Shown: positions 7,884-17,318 of the stretch, piece by piece
Position numbering within the stretch: position 1 is the stretch's first letter
How the letters are laid out: every line of letters starts with the position of its first letter
Assembly: GCF_002844195.1 (NCBI RefSeq)
Contig: NZ_PEND01000001.1
Coordinates: 186,001 to 250,000 of the forward strand
DNA: 64,000 bases
Direction of reading: 5' to 3'
Source of the DNA: Halegenticoccus soli
GTDB taxonomy: Archaea; Halobacteriota; Halobacteria; Halobacteriales; Haloferacaceae
Notes under the pieces: model-generated
Told to the model about the DNA's origin: nothing
Databases searched by the model: none
Seen by the model: the letters and a program-made list of their open reading frames with translations, nothing else
Position numbers and translations under genes: made by a program

Positions 7884-9245
7884 ATGACCGACGGATCAGA
7901 CGCGGCGCTGCTCGACGCCGTCGACGACCGAAGCACCCCCGCGTGGACCCGGGCCCACGCGGCCGGCATCGACCGAACTGAACGGAACGTCGCGCCGATC
8001 ATCTACCCGCCCGAAGCGCCGCTCGACCCGGCGCTGCACGTCTGGGACACGTGGTTCCTCCGGCGGCGCGACGGGAGCGTCGCGGAGATCGACGGGTACC
8101 GCGTGATCTTCGCTCTCACCTCGCCCTCGGAGCTCCTGCCGGGCAAGCGCCACGACGTCGCCGCGATCCGCTACTTCTACTCGCGCGACGGGAAGAACTG
8201 GACGACCGGGGGCCGCGTTTTCGAGGAGAGCGAACCGCTCGGCTCGCGCCAGTGGGCCGGGTTCGCCCTCTACGACGAGGGCGAGGTGTTCGCCTACTAC
8301 ACGGCCGCCGGGCGGCGCGGCGAGGCGGAACTCGCCTACACGCAGCGCATCGCGCTCGGCCGCGGCGGCGCGGTCGAGACCGACGGCGACGGTCTCCGGA
8401 TCGAGGGGCCGTGGGACCACTTCGTCCTCCTCGAACCGGACGGCGAGTACTACGAGACGGAAGCCCAGTCCCGCGGGATGATCTACACCTTCCGCGACCC
8501 GTGGTTCTTCGAGGACGGAGACCGTACCTACCTGCTCTTCGAGGCGAACGCGCCCGTCCCCGACAGCGCCGATGTCTGCGGAGGGGATCCCGCCCAGCGG
8601 GAGTTCAACGGCTGCGTCGGGATCGCCGAGTCGCCGACGGGCGATCCGACGGACTTCGAGCTCCGCCCGCCGCTCCTCGACGCCGTCTGCGTGAACCAGG
8701 AACTGGAACGCCCCCACCTGATCGTCCGCGACGGCACCTACTACCTGTTCGTCTCCAGCCACGACCACACGTTCGCGCCCGGCCTCGACGGCTACGACGC
8801 GCTGTACGGCTTCGCCGCCGACTCGCTCCGCGGCGACTACGAGCCGCTGAACGGCTCGGGACTCGTGCTCACGAACCCCTGGAACGCGCCGTTCCAGGCG
8901 TACTCGTGGCTCGCGTACGACCACGGCGACGAGGCGCTCGTCACCGCCTTCTTCAACTACTTCGACTTCGACCGCCCGACACTCGACGACGTGGCGCTCC
9001 TCCCGGAGTCCGAACAGCTCCGGCGCTTCGGCGGGACGCTCGCGCCCACCGTCCGCCTCCGGCTCGACGGGCGAGAGACGCGCGTCGCGGGCACGCTCGA
9101 TCACGGCCACCTGCCGCTGCCGAGCGAGGAACTCCCGGAGCCGTGGTGGGAGCCAGGGGAGGACGTCGCTGTCAGCGGGTACCTGACTCCGCCCGAGGCC
9201 GACGCCGGCGACGGCGTGCTCGACGTGGACGATCCGGACTGCTGA
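7884..9245 (+). CDS. GH68 fructosyltransferase (levansucrase/inulosucrase family)
   Basis: A 453-residue five-bladed propeller enzyme expected to split sucrose and polymerise or transfer fructose. The ATG at 7884 is chosen because conserved sequence begins soon after it. Catalytic landmarks: nucleophile Asp55 in VWDTWF, transition-state stabiliser Asp205 in FRDPWFF, and acid/base Glu275 in NQELERPH. No signal peptide is visible, so the protein is predicted cytoplasmic or exported by an unknown route, unlike most bacterial levansucrases. It converges on the GH32 gene with an 88-bp gap, suggesting a small fructan metabolism locus. Levan versus inulin linkage cannot be told from sequence by eye. 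Confidence 0.93.
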   Translation: MTDGSDAALLDAVDDRSTPAWTRAHAAGIDRTERNVAPIIYPPEAPLDPALHVWDTWFLRRRDGSVAEIDGYRVIFALTSPSELLPGKRHDVAAIRYFYSRDGKNWTTGGRVFEESEPLGSRQWAGFALYDEGEVFAYYTAAGRRGEAELAYTQRIALGRGGAVETDGDGLRIEGPWDHFVLLEPDGEYYETEAQSRGMIYTFRDPWFFEDGDRTYLLFEANAPVPDSADVCGGDPAQREFNGCVGIAESPTGDPTDFELRPPLLDAVCVNQELERPHLIVRDGTYYLFVSSHDHTFAPGLDGYDALYGFAADSLRGDYEPLNGSGLVLTNPWNAPFQAYSWLAYDHGDEALVTAFFNYFDFDRPTLDDVALLPESEQLRRFGGTLAPTVRLRLDGRETRVAGTLDHGHLPLPSEELPEPWWEPGEDVAVSGYLTPPEADAGDGVLDVDDPDC

Positions 9246-9333
9246 TCCCGCGCTATCGGCGGCTGATCGCGTCCGCCGCCGGCTGATCGGGCGGCGTCTG
9301 TTGAACGCTAGAGGGTGCAGGCGGCGATCCGAT

Positions 9334-11502
9334 TCACTCCGTCCGCGTCCGCCCCGCCGCGAACGTCGGCTTCAGCTCCCACGCGTCGAGCGAGCGCAGT
9401 TTGACGTCCCCGCCGCGCGCGAACAGAGACGCGCCGTCGGCGTCCGGGCGCGTCGGGTACGCCCGGCCGGTCAGACATCGGCGCTCGTTCGCGAACAGCT
9501 CCAGGATCGAGCCGTCGACGAACGCCCGGAGCGAGAGCGTCCCGTCGGGGCCGACCGCGTCGGCGACCGGCATCCGCTGTTCGCCGCGCGCCGCCGGGTC
9601 GTGGCTGCTCCGCGACCGGTCGACGGCGACCGACTCGCCGTCGTAGCGGACCGCGGTGCGCTCCGACAGCGCCGGCGACTCGAACAGCCCGAGTTCGAAC
9701 GTCGCGCCCGGGTCGAGGTCGATCTCCAGGCCGAGCTCGTAGGCGTTGCCCGATAGACCGAGCGACAGCCGCTCCCCCGCGGCGAGCGACCGCTCCCCGG
9801 AGGCGGCGTGCCGCTCCCGGAGTTCGGCGAGTTCCGCGGCCGGTCGCTGAGCGAGTTCGCCGCCCTCGATCGAGAGTTCGCGCGGGAGCGACATGGCGCC
9901 CGACCAGCCGGCGCGCCACTGCGCCGCGACGCCGCGCGCTTCGGGGAGCCACCCCCACGTCAGGTATCGGCCGTCCGGCGCGCGGGTCGACTGCGGCGCG
10001 TAGAAGTCGCCGTAGTCGAGCACGCCCCGGCGCTCCACCTCGAACGCCGGCGCGCCGAGGTCGGCCTCGCCGACGAAGTAGACGGTCTCCTCGTAGTTCG
10101 ACACGTGCAGCAGCCGCCGGTCGCCGAAGTCGAGCAGCTCGGGACACTCCCAGACGGTCTCTGGCGGCGCGTCGTCGCTCCCGTCAGCCAGCAGAGGGCC
10201 GACGTACTCCCACTCCCGGAGGCTCTCGCCGCGGTACAGGAGCGCCGCGCCGCCGCCGTCCCGCGTCCCCGCCCCGATGAGCTGGTACCAGGCGCCGTCC
10301 TCGCGCCAGACGCAGTGGTCGCGGAACTCGGCGGCCCAGTCGTCCGTTTCGAGGATGGCCGGATCGTCGGGCGTCTCCTCGATGATCGGGTTCTCCGGGT
10401 GCTTCTCCCACGCGCGGAGGTCGTCGTCCGCCGCGGTGGCGAGGCAGGGGAGCTGATCGCGGCCGCGGCCGCCCGTGTACAGCAGGGTGGGCGTGCCCTC
10501 CGCGTCGACGACGGCGCAGCCCGACCAGCAGCCGTCGCGGTCCGGCCCGTCCGGCGACGGCGTCAGCGCGAGCGGCTCGTCCCGCCAGTGGAGGAGGTCC
10601 TCGCTCGTCGCGTGGCCCCAGTGGATCGTCCCGTGGAACGGGCCGGCCGGGTTGTACTGGTAGAAGACGTGGTAGCGGCCGCCGTGGTGGATGATCCCGT
10701 TCGGATCGTTCAGCCAGTTCGCGGGCGCGGCGAGGTGGTACCCCGGCCGGTGGTGGTCGTCGGCGAGCGCCGCCCGGAGGGCCCGGGCGCTCTCCTCGTC
10801 GGTGTAGCGGTCGGTGAACGTCGGCCGGCGGTCGCCGCCGAGCGTCGCGAGGAGGTTCCGGACGAACTGATCCCTGGCAGCGGTCTCGTCCCCTTCCGCG
10901 GTGAAGACGACGTGCGCCCCGACGCCGACGACCGCCCCGGCTCCGACCCGCCACGAGACGACCTGCTTGCGGCCGACGAGGAGGTCGTCGCCCGAGACGG
11001 CGCAGGCGAGCACCTGCCCCCGATCGGGGACGAGCGACTCGTAGCGGGCGAACGGGCGGTCCTCGGCCGCCGGGTCGGTGCGAACGCGCTCGCCGAACGA
11101 CTCGAACGCCGGGTGGGACGCGTGGACGGCCTTCGGGGCGAACCCGGTCGGTTTCGGGCAGTCCTCGACGCCGACCGCGTCGGGTCCGACGGGGTCGACT
11201 CCGAGCGGTTCGACGGCCGAAAGCGCCCGGAGCGAGAGGAGGAGGCCGCCGCCGTCTTCGAGGTACGATCCGAGCGCGCCCGCGCAGTTCGCCGCCTCCG
11301 CCGACACTTCGTCCAGCGGTTCGTCGCGGTGCCACCACGCGGCGTCGTAGTCGCCGAGGTCGACCGTTCCGTCGGCCACGTCCGACAGCGCAACGGGGTC
11401 GGCGGCGACGGCCGCCCCGTCGCACCACTCGTGCGCCGCCCGCTGTTCCACAGAACGGTCGGTCGCGTGCAGGCACGCGACCCGAACCGGAAGCGAGTCC
11501 AT
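9334..11502 (-). CDS. GH32 beta-fructosidase with N-terminal class I amidotransferase-like domain
   Basis: A 722-residue protein. Residues ~1-225 form a flavodoxin-like domain ([11 protein letters not shown], then [14 protein letters not shown], then [14 protein letters not shown]) similar to class I amidotransferase-like folds such as those attached to some fructan enzymes. Residues ~250-530 are the GH32 propeller: nucleophile Asp266 in WLNDPNG, FRD at 393-395, and acid/base Glu452 in WECPELL. Residues ~545-720 are the C-terminal beta-sandwich. It should hydrolyse sucrose or fructan chains. No signal peptide, so the enzyme is probably intracellular like its GH68 neighbour. A TATA-like element sits ~27 bp before the ATG. 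Confidence 0.93.
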   Translation of the reverse strand: MDSLPVRVACLHATDRSVEQRAAHEWCDGAAVAADPVALSDVADGTVDLGDYDAAWWHRDEPLDEVSAEAANCAGALGSYLEDGGGLLLSLRALSAVEPLGVDPVGPDAVGVEDCPKPTGFAPKAVHASHPAFESFGERVRTDPAAEDRPFARYESLVPDRGQVLACAVSGDDLLVGRKQVVSWRVGAGAVVGVGAHVVFTAEGDETAARDQFVRNLLATLGGDRRPTFTDRYTDEESARALRAALADDHHRPGYHLAAPANWLNDPNGIIHHGGRYHVFYQYNPAGPFHGTIHWGHATSEDLLHWRDEPLALTPSPDGPDRDGCWSGCAVVDAEGTPTLLYTGGRGRDQLPCLATAADDDLRAWEKHPENPIIEETPDDPAILETDDWAAEFRDHCVWREDGAWYQLIGAGTRDGGGAALLYRGESLREWEYVGPLLADGSDDAPPETVWECPELLDFGDRRLLHVSNYEETVYFVGEADLGAPAFEVERRGVLDYGDFYAPQSTRAPDGRYLTWGWLPEARGVAAQWRAGWSGAMSLPRELSIEGGELAQRPAAELAELRERHAASGERSLAAGERLSLGLSGNAYELGLEIDLDPGATFELGLFESPALSERTAVRYDGESVAVDRSRSSHDPAARGEQRMPVADAVGPDGTLSLRAFVDGSILELFANERRCLTGRAYPTRPDADGASLFARGGDVKLRSLDAWELKPTFAAGRTRTE

Positions 11503-11527
11503 CGAACGACACTGGTGACGGCGGCGG

Positions 11528-11534
11528 ATTAAGC
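11528..11534 (-). promoter_or_regulatory. TATA-like element of the GH32 gene
   Basis: On the minus strand the sequence reads GCTTAATCC, ~26-32 bp before the GH32 ATG. This is the expected place for a leaderless haloarchaeal transcript. Pattern only. Confidence 0.45.
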
Positions 11535-11831
11535 GTTGTCAGTCGGTTCCGGTCTCCGCTCGACGGCGGTTGTAGGCCGGTACGCGCCGCTTGCGAACCG
11601 TGTGGTTGCCACCGCTGCCTCGTTTCGCGAGCGGCGCTGCGGCCGGAACCGCGGTTCCGCCACATTTCGTATCACAATAACCTGTGTATGGTGGTCGGCG
11701 CGGCGCGAACGGACGCACCGTCCCCGACCGGCCGCGCCGCTCTCTGCCCCCCGATTCGACGCTCGCGCTCCCGAAACCCGTTCGAGCGCCGAACCGGTTC
11801 CGATAAGTGCGAGCTTTCCCTACCCGCCGGC

Positions 11832-12884
11832 ATGAAGTACCGGACGCTCGGTGACTCAGGCGTCGAAGTGAGCGAGGTCGGCTTCGGCGCGTGGGTCGTC
11901 GGCACGGACTGGTGGGGCGACCGGACGGAGGAGCAGGCCGTCGAGCTGGTTCAGCACGCCCTCGACCGCGGGATCACGTTCTTCGACACCGGCGACGTGT
12001 ACGGGCACGGCGACAGCGAGACGCTGCTCGGGAGGGCGCTCTCCGAGCACCGCGACGAGGTGACGCTCGCCACGAAGGTCGGCTACGACTTCTACAACAA
12101 CCCGCAGGCGGGGCACGGCGAGCTGCCGAAGCGCCTCGAACCGGACTGGATCCGAACCTGCGTCGAGCGCAGCTTAGAGCGCCTCGGGACCGACCACGTC
12201 GAGTTCCTCCAGCTCCACAACGCGAACGTCGACGAGGTGACGCCCGAGGTAGTGGAGACCCTCGAAGCACTCCGCGAGGAGGGCGTCGTCGACGCGCTCG
12301 GCTGGGCGATGGGGCCGTCCATCGGCTGGCTCGCGGAGCACGAACGCGCCGTCGATCTCGACTTCGACGCGGTGCAGACCGTGTTCAACGTCTTCGAGCA
12401 GGTTCCCGGCCGGCACGTTCTCGACTACATCGAGGAATCGGACGCCGACACGTCGGTCGTCGCGCGCGTCCCGCACTCCTCGGGGCTGCTCAACGAGCAG
12501 GTGCGCCCCGACACGGAACTCGGAGAGGGCGACCACCGCGGCTTCCGACCGGACGCGTGGTACGAAACCGGCTGGGAGAAGATCGAGACCCTCCGCTTCC
12601 TCGAACGGGACGGCGAGCGGACGATGGGGCAGGCGGCGATCCAGTGGCTCCTGTCGCACGACGCCGTCGCCGCCGTCACGCCCACGTTCCGCACGACGGC
12701 GGACATCGACGAGTGGGCCGCGGCCCCCGACACGCCGCCGCTCTCCGCGGAGGAGGTCGATCGGGTCGAGGAGCTGTACCGCGAGAACTTCGGAATCTCC
12801 GGCGACGACGGCATGGACTCGCTCCGGTCGTCGGTCGGAGGCGCGGACCTCGAAGGTACCGGGAAGACGTACGCCGGGAAGTGA
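11832..12884 (+). CDS. Aldo/keto reductase family oxidoreductase
   Basis: A 350-residue (alpha/beta)8 NAD(P)H-dependent reductase. The ATG at 11832 begins MKYRTLGDSGVEVSEVGFGAW, the canonical AKR N-terminus. Catalytic pattern: Asp and Tyr in FFDTGDVYGHGDSETLLG, Lys in TLATKVGYDF, and His in FLQLHNANVD. C-terminal cofactor segment is VTPTFRTTADIDEWAAA. It most resembles the VdmE/YajO-like sugar-active group; substrate unknown. Divergent from GH32 and may belong to the sugar locus, which is inference. Confidence 0.92.
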   Translation: MKYRTLGDSGVEVSEVGFGAWVVGTDWWGDRTEEQAVELVQHALDRGITFFDTGDVYGHGDSETLLGRALSEHRDEVTLATKVGYDFYNNPQAGHGELPKRLEPDWIRTCVERSLERLGTDHVEFLQLHNANVDEVTPEVVETLEALREEGVVDALGWAMGPSIGWLAEHERAVDLDFDAVQTVFNVFEQVPGRHVLDYIEESDADTSVVARVPHSSGLLNEQVRPDTELGEGDHRGFRPDAWYETGWEKIETLRFLERDGERTMGQAAIQWLLSHDAVAAVTPTFRTTADIDEWAAAPDTPPLSAEEVDRVEELYRENFGISGDDGMDSLRSSVGGADLEGTGKTYAGK

Positions 12885-13244
12885 CGCCCGTCCGCGAACG
12901 ACGCCGCGAACCCCTCCGTTTCGTGTAGAGATTTCGACCGATCGTTCGATTTATCTGTCGGTTCCCGATCACCGCTTTCGTCACCCAGGTCGCGGTGTGT
13001 CGCAGTTTCCGGCCCGTTCGCCCGCTGGACGGAGATTCCTCCCCCTCCCTGTAAAGTAGTATGCGCTGTATGAAACCGTACCGTTCGGGGAGCTGAGACT
13101 ACAGGGGTTGAGCGGGCCTGTTCGGGAGGCCTGTGTCTGTGTCATCGGGACGGGAAGAGAACCCGAGAGAGTCGGGGATTCGTGACCGTAGACGAAGCGT
13201 TGGGACGGCCCAACGGTGTTTCCCCGGGCAGTATTCGTATTGGG
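12885..13244. other. Intergenic, edge of lower-GC segment
   Basis: About 360 bp between the aldo/keto reductase and the convergent dabA gene. No gene or repeat recognised. It marks the visible start of a less GC-rich segment that runs to ~19.0 kb. Confidence 0.5.
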
Positions 13245-15647
13245 TTAGTCGTCTGCGACCGCGGGAGCAATTACCTCTGCGTCGACTTCGTGCCTCTCGG
13301 ACAGTGGTATCCACCGCAAGTCGCTCTCGTACTGGAACGCGCGGTGGTCCTGAGTCGGGTCGACAACTGCCAGGAAGTGCCAGTTGTTGTCAAGTAGCTC
13401 CGCAACCTCCTCCTGGTCGGCAAGGATGCTGTTGACACGTTCGACCGGAGCGTGGATGACCGTCGAGAGGCGGAGTGGCTGGTGGTACGGTTCGTCGTCA
13501 GCGGTCATGAGAGACTGCAGCGGGAGACCGGTCATCAGGTCGCCGCCGTTGCCCTGGTAGACGCCGATATTGCCGACGGGGTTGTGGGTCACCTTCGACC
13601 CGCTGCCGTAGACGGCGTTGTCGACGGTCGAGAAGTAGTACTGGGTGTTTATCCACTGGGTGACGACCATCGGCCCGGCGAGTATCGCTTCCAGCGCCTC
13701 GCCGTCGGGGTCGGTCGACCAGTCGTACGAGTGGAGGAACGCGCGGCCGTCGAGGTCGAGATCGCTGGTCAGTTCGCGAGGACCAATGACGAAGCCGGCG
13801 TTGCCGGCCAGTCCCCACTCGGGACGGGTTTCGGCCCAGTCGGCAGCGCGGCGTTCCGTCTCGCTGACACCCGACGATCCACCGGGATCCATCGACTCGG
13901 CACGCTCGGCGGCCGCGTTCTCGCGAGCGGTGGCGAGGTCGGCACGCAACTGCTCGAGATCGTCGGCGTGACTCTCGGATACGTCGCTGTCGTACAGTTC
14001 GACCTCGTCGGTCGTCGTGTTGTGTTCGCCGGCGAGGAAGACGGTGTCCTCGGGGACGTCGAAACCGCGTTCGCGGAGCGCCGTCTTGACCTCGGAGTCG
14101 TTGCAGATAGCCGCGAGTACGCGGGCATTCGGCCCGCCGGGGTTGCCGGCACAGGCACCACAGTCCAGACTCGAATCGTATGGGTTGTTGGTCGTCTCGC
14201 TGGCGTGGCCGACGAAGACGACGAGGCGGCTGAACTCCTCCCAGCCCATCAGGTTGAAGGCGGTGGCGGCGTACTCGACTTTTTCCTCGGTGGTCAGCCC
14301 CACTGGCAAATCGCCTACGTAAGTATGCTGGTGATGGACGAGCGGCTCACAGAACTCGTGTTCGTCGGGCACTAACCCGTCAGCGGCGTCGAACAGGCCG
14401 TGGACGCGCCCGGGGACGAGCGTGCGGGCCGCGAGCGCGAGGCCGTAGCCGCTCCCGGCGCTCTCGACGTAGCCGTAGGCCGTGGCGGCGTTGGCCTTTA
14501 GCGTCTCGATGACTTCGTGGGCGGCCTCGCGGACACCCGACCGGCGGTCGTACCTTGTCCGCGTGTCGTCGTCGATCGGAAAGTCGGTGATGCGATGTTG
14601 TGGTTCGAGAATCGGTGGACAGGCATCGACCGGTACGTCGGCGTCGTATCCCTGGTACTCCATCGGGATGCCGAAGAAACCGGCGTACCCGTGGGTCTCG
14701 TAGTCGCCTACTGCCTCGATGTGACGGCGGATGATTTCCGAGCGAGTGTCGATACAGAAGACCAGTTGGGCGTCCGGTCGGCCCGATGTATCGCTCTCGG
14801 CCAGCGACTGACTCTCTGCGGCGACGGCCTCGACGAGGTCACCGCGGTAAGTCGCCTCCCACGCGCGCAGGAACGCCCGGGCGAGTTCGTCGGCCGGGTT
14901 CGCGTCGGCGTCCTCGTTCGAGGGCTCGATGGTGGCACCCACGCCGTCCAGCAGCGCCAGCCGCACCGCCAAGTACCCTTCCAGCGAAATCGGGTACGTC
15001 GACTGCCACTCTCCCTCGTCGGTGGCGCGCTGCTTGATGAAGCCCGTCCAGCCTGGAAGGGCGGCCAATTGCTCCTCGAAGATCGGCACCCACTGGCTCT
15101 CCGGATACGGCTCCAGCACCGTCTCGATGGCCTCGATCGGCGTCTCGGGTAGGTCAGCGACGACCCCCTCGTCGGGGACTTCGCCGTCGTATTCGGCCAC
15201 CTCACGGAATGCGACGTAGAACCCCGCTTCGCGGTTCGGCATCGACCAGTGGGCGCTTCCCTCGTCGAGGAAGGCCGACAGCCACTTCGTCAGCACCCGG
15301 TCGACGTGGTCTGTGGCGGTGTCCGCGTCACGGTCCTCGGTGTCAGCCGCGTCGGCCATGAGGTCGAGTAGCATCTCGGGATCATCCTCGTAGCCGGCCT
15401 CGGCGAGTTCCGCTCCGAGTATTTTCGGGTCTATCTGGCCGCGTTTCAGCGCCTTCCTGAACGTCTCGGCGCTGGGGTAGCCACGGCCGCCGAGCAGGTC
15501 GGCTGCCCGCACGACCGCCTCGTCGAACGGCTGGTCCTCGAACCCCGAGAGGGGGTTGGCCGTCACGAACGAGTGGATGGGCCAGAGCGAGCCCACGCTG
15601 GTCGCTGCATCGTCGATGCTGTCCGGGATGGTGGATTCAGTACTCAT
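13245..15647 (-). CDS. dabA: Inorganic-carbon pump subunit DabA (DUF2309/UPF0753)
   Basis: An 800-residue soluble subunit related to beta-carbonic anhydrases. The zinc-site residues I would assign by family are Cys298 and Asp300 in VFCIDTRSE, His481 in VGHASETTNN and Cys496 in LDCGACAG; Arg302 completes the CxDxR signature. In the known bacterial complex DabA hydrates CO2 to bicarbonate, driven by ion flow through DabB. The ATG overlaps the last 11 bp of dabB, so translation is likely coupled. A heterotrophic archaeon would use this for anaplerotic carboxylation or pH and CO2 balance, which is inference. Confidence 0.93.
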   Translation of the reverse strand: MSTESTIPDSIDDAATSVGSLWPIHSFVTANPLSGFEDQPFDEAVVRAADLLGGRGYPSAETFRKALKRGQIDPKILGAELAEAGYEDDPEMLLDLMADAADTEDRDADTATDHVDRVLTKWLSAFLDEGSAHWSMPNREAGFYVAFREVAEYDGEVPDEGVVADLPETPIEAIETVLEPYPESQWVPIFEEQLAALPGWTGFIKQRATDEGEWQSTYPISLEGYLAVRLALLDGVGATIEPSNEDADANPADELARAFLRAWEATYRGDLVEAVAAESQSLAESDTSGRPDAQLVFCIDTRSEIIRRHIEAVGDYETHGYAGFFGIPMEYQGYDADVPVDACPPILEPQHRITDFPIDDDTRTRYDRRSGVREAAHEVIETLKANAATAYGYVESAGSGYGLALAARTLVPGRVHGLFDAADGLVPDEHEFCEPLVHHQHTYVGDLPVGLTTEEKVEYAATAFNLMGWEEFSRLVVFVGHASETTNNPYDSSLDCGACAGNPGGPNARVLAAICNDSEVKTALRERGFDVPEDTVFLAGEHNTTTDEVELYDSDVSESHADDLEQLRADLATARENAAAERAESMDPGGSSGVSETERRAADWAETRPEWGLAGNAGFVIGPRELTSDLDLDGRAFLHSYDWSTDPDGEALEAILAGPMVVTQWINTQYYFSTVDNAVYGSGSKVTHNPVGNIGVYQGNGGDLMTGLPLQSLMTADDEPYHQPLRLSTVIHAPVERVNSILADQEEVAELLDNNWHFLAVVDPTQDHRAFQYESDLRWIPLSERHEVDAEVIAPAVADD

Positions 15648-17127
15648 TGTAGTCTTCCGTGGAGGTCAGCACGGTGTCCGGTGACGGTTGACTGGCGTTC
15701 AGCAGGGCCACGTAGAGACGCTGGCTGTGTTCGTGGACGCCGGTCTCGATGCCGACGTAGATGCCGACGAAGACGGCGGCGATGACGCCGTGGAGCAGGG
15801 TCAGTTCGGTCGTCGCCGTGCTGACGGTCAGGAGCTCCGAGATAGCCTCGTAGACCACGGCATAGATGACGATAGCAGGGAAGAAGACCAACGGGACGGC
15901 CCCATAGCGGGCCGTCGTCGGAAGCGAAGTGTGCTGGACCGCGCTGCGGGCCGCGTGGAGCGTGGTGAAAACCACGAAGAACGTCAACAGGAGACCACTG
16001 TCGACGTTCGTCCCCTTCCCCGTCAGCACCGCGAACAGCATGCCGCCACTGAGGCCGGTCAGCAGCGCCACGGCAAGGCCGACGACGCTCGTTATGCGCC
16101 CTATCGTGTGCTCGGTCGCCTCGCTTGGGCTGGTGTGTTCGACCTGTCCGCCTGCGCTGAGGAACTGGTAGGCCTTGTAGAAGCCGTGCAGGATGAGATG
16201 GGTGATAGCGGCCCCGAAGAAGCCGAGGCCGACCTGCATGATCATGAACCCCATCTGGCCGATCGTCGAACAGCCAAGCTTGCTCTTGATGTCCGTCTGG
16301 ACTGACTTCAGGAGTTTCCCGCCGACGGCGCTAGCCCCGCCGACAGCGACTACTGCGAGCATAAGCGCGGGATCGACGGTGATGACCGGGGCGAAGCGGG
16401 TTAGCAGGATGGCGCCCGCGTTGACGAACCCGGCGTGCATCAGCGCCGACGCCGAAGTCGGTGCGGTCATCGAGGAGAGCAGCCAGTTGTGGAACGGGAC
16501 GAGCGCGGATTGAATCATCGCCGCGAGCACGAGCGTGCCGGCGGCGATCAGCCACACTGGGCCACCGAGCGTGTCGGCGGCCGCGGCGATCCCGGAGACC
16601 GTAGTCGCCCCGGTCGCCCACCACAGTGCCGTCAGCGCGATCCCAAGGAGCGCGCTGCTGGCGAAAAAGTACTTGCGGGCGACCGCCGCGGCCGCCTGCG
16701 CCTGGTCCCAGCCGCTGGCGATACCGATGAGTTTCGCCATCAGCAGACCCATCGCCAGCCACAGAATCCCAAACAGGGCGACGTGGTCGGCCGCGACTAG
16801 CCCCATCACGACCACCGTGAAACCGAACATAGTGGCGAAAAAGGCCGTTTTGTGGGTGCTTCCGGCCATGTAGCGGCGCGAGTAGCTGTGGACGATGCCG
16901 CTGAAGAAGGTGACGACCACCCACATCAGAACAGTTAGTCCGTCGATGACGACCACGCCGGGGATCTCCCACGCGCCCTCGGTCTGGGCTCGGACGCCAA
17001 GCGTAGCGATACTCGCGATCGACAGTGACCACGCGAGCCACGTGAGTGCGGCGGGCACGAACGGCGGCTCTGCCGTCGTGTCCGGGAGCGATCCGACCGT
17101 CGTCGTCGTTGAGCCGTGTCCTGACAT
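15637..17127 (-). CDS. dabB: Inorganic-carbon pump subunit DabB (NuoL/MrpA-like ion-translocating protein)
   Basis: A 496-residue polytopic membrane protein of the proton-conducting transporter family. Typical segments: SRRYMAGSTHKTAFFATMFGFT, then SALVPFHNWLLSSMTAPTSASALMHAG-like core (the functional antiporter helix with Lys/His replaced by local variants), and SKLGCSTIGQMGFM followed by HGFYKAYQFLSAG. About 13 transmembrane helices by eye. Its 3' end overlaps dabA. The promoter and a palindrome lie 70-100 bp before the ATG. This subunit supplies the ion gradient coupling to DabA. Confidence 0.93.
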   Translation of the reverse strand: MSGHGSTTTTVGSLPDTTAEPPFVPAALTWLAWSLSIASIATLGVRAQTEGAWEIPGVVVIDGLTVLMWVVVTFFSGIVHSYSRRYMAGSTHKTAFFATMFGFTVVVMGLVAADHVALFGILWLAMGLLMAKLIGIASGWDQAQAAAAVARKYFFASSALLGIALTALWWATGATTVSGIAAAADTLGGPVWLIAAGTLVLAAMIQSALVPFHNWLLSSMTAPTSASALMHAGFVNAGAILLTRFAPVITVDPALMLAVVAVGGASAVGGKLLKSVQTDIKSKLGCSTIGQMGFMIMQVGLGFFGAAITHLILHGFYKAYQFLSAGGQVEHTSPSEATEHTIGRITSVVGLAVALLTGLSGGMLFAVLTGKGTNVDSGLLLTFFVVFTTLHAARSAVQHTSLPTTARYGAVPLVFFPAIVIYAVVYEAISELLTVSTATTELTLLHGVIAAVFVGIYVGIETGVHEHSQRLYVALLNASQPSPDTVLTSTEDYNEY

Positions 17128-17199
17128 CGTTCAGTCCATTTGCGACCCGTCACGGTATCCGAGACAAACCAGGTGGGTCGCTTCTGGTCGCCCTCACCC

Positions 17200-17219
17200 A
17201 CCATTACGAACAGAATGGT
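17200..17219. promoter_or_regulatory. Palindrome at the dab promoter, candidate operator
   Basis: ACCATT-N8-AATGGT is a perfect 6+6 bp inverted repeat directly downstream (minus strand) of the dab TATA-like element, about where transcription would start. A protein bound there would block or modulate initiation. The Lrp-family gene 1.3 kb away is a natural candidate, but no second copy of the palindrome was seen at its own promoter. Confidence 0.45.
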
Positions 17220-17227
17220 TATTAAAT
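17220..17227 (-). promoter_or_regulatory. TATA-like element of dabBA
   Basis: On the minus strand this reads ATTTAATA inside an AT-rich stretch (17215-17275), upstream of dabB. It predicts a transcript starting near 17195 with a ~65-nt leader. Confidence 0.5.
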
Positions 17228-17318
17228 CCTTCTATTCTACCAAATTGTTCCCGATTAAGCGGATAATAGAACGTTATGTTTTCACCCCGCCAGCGAGTGG
17301 AGTGGCCCGACAGTGAGG

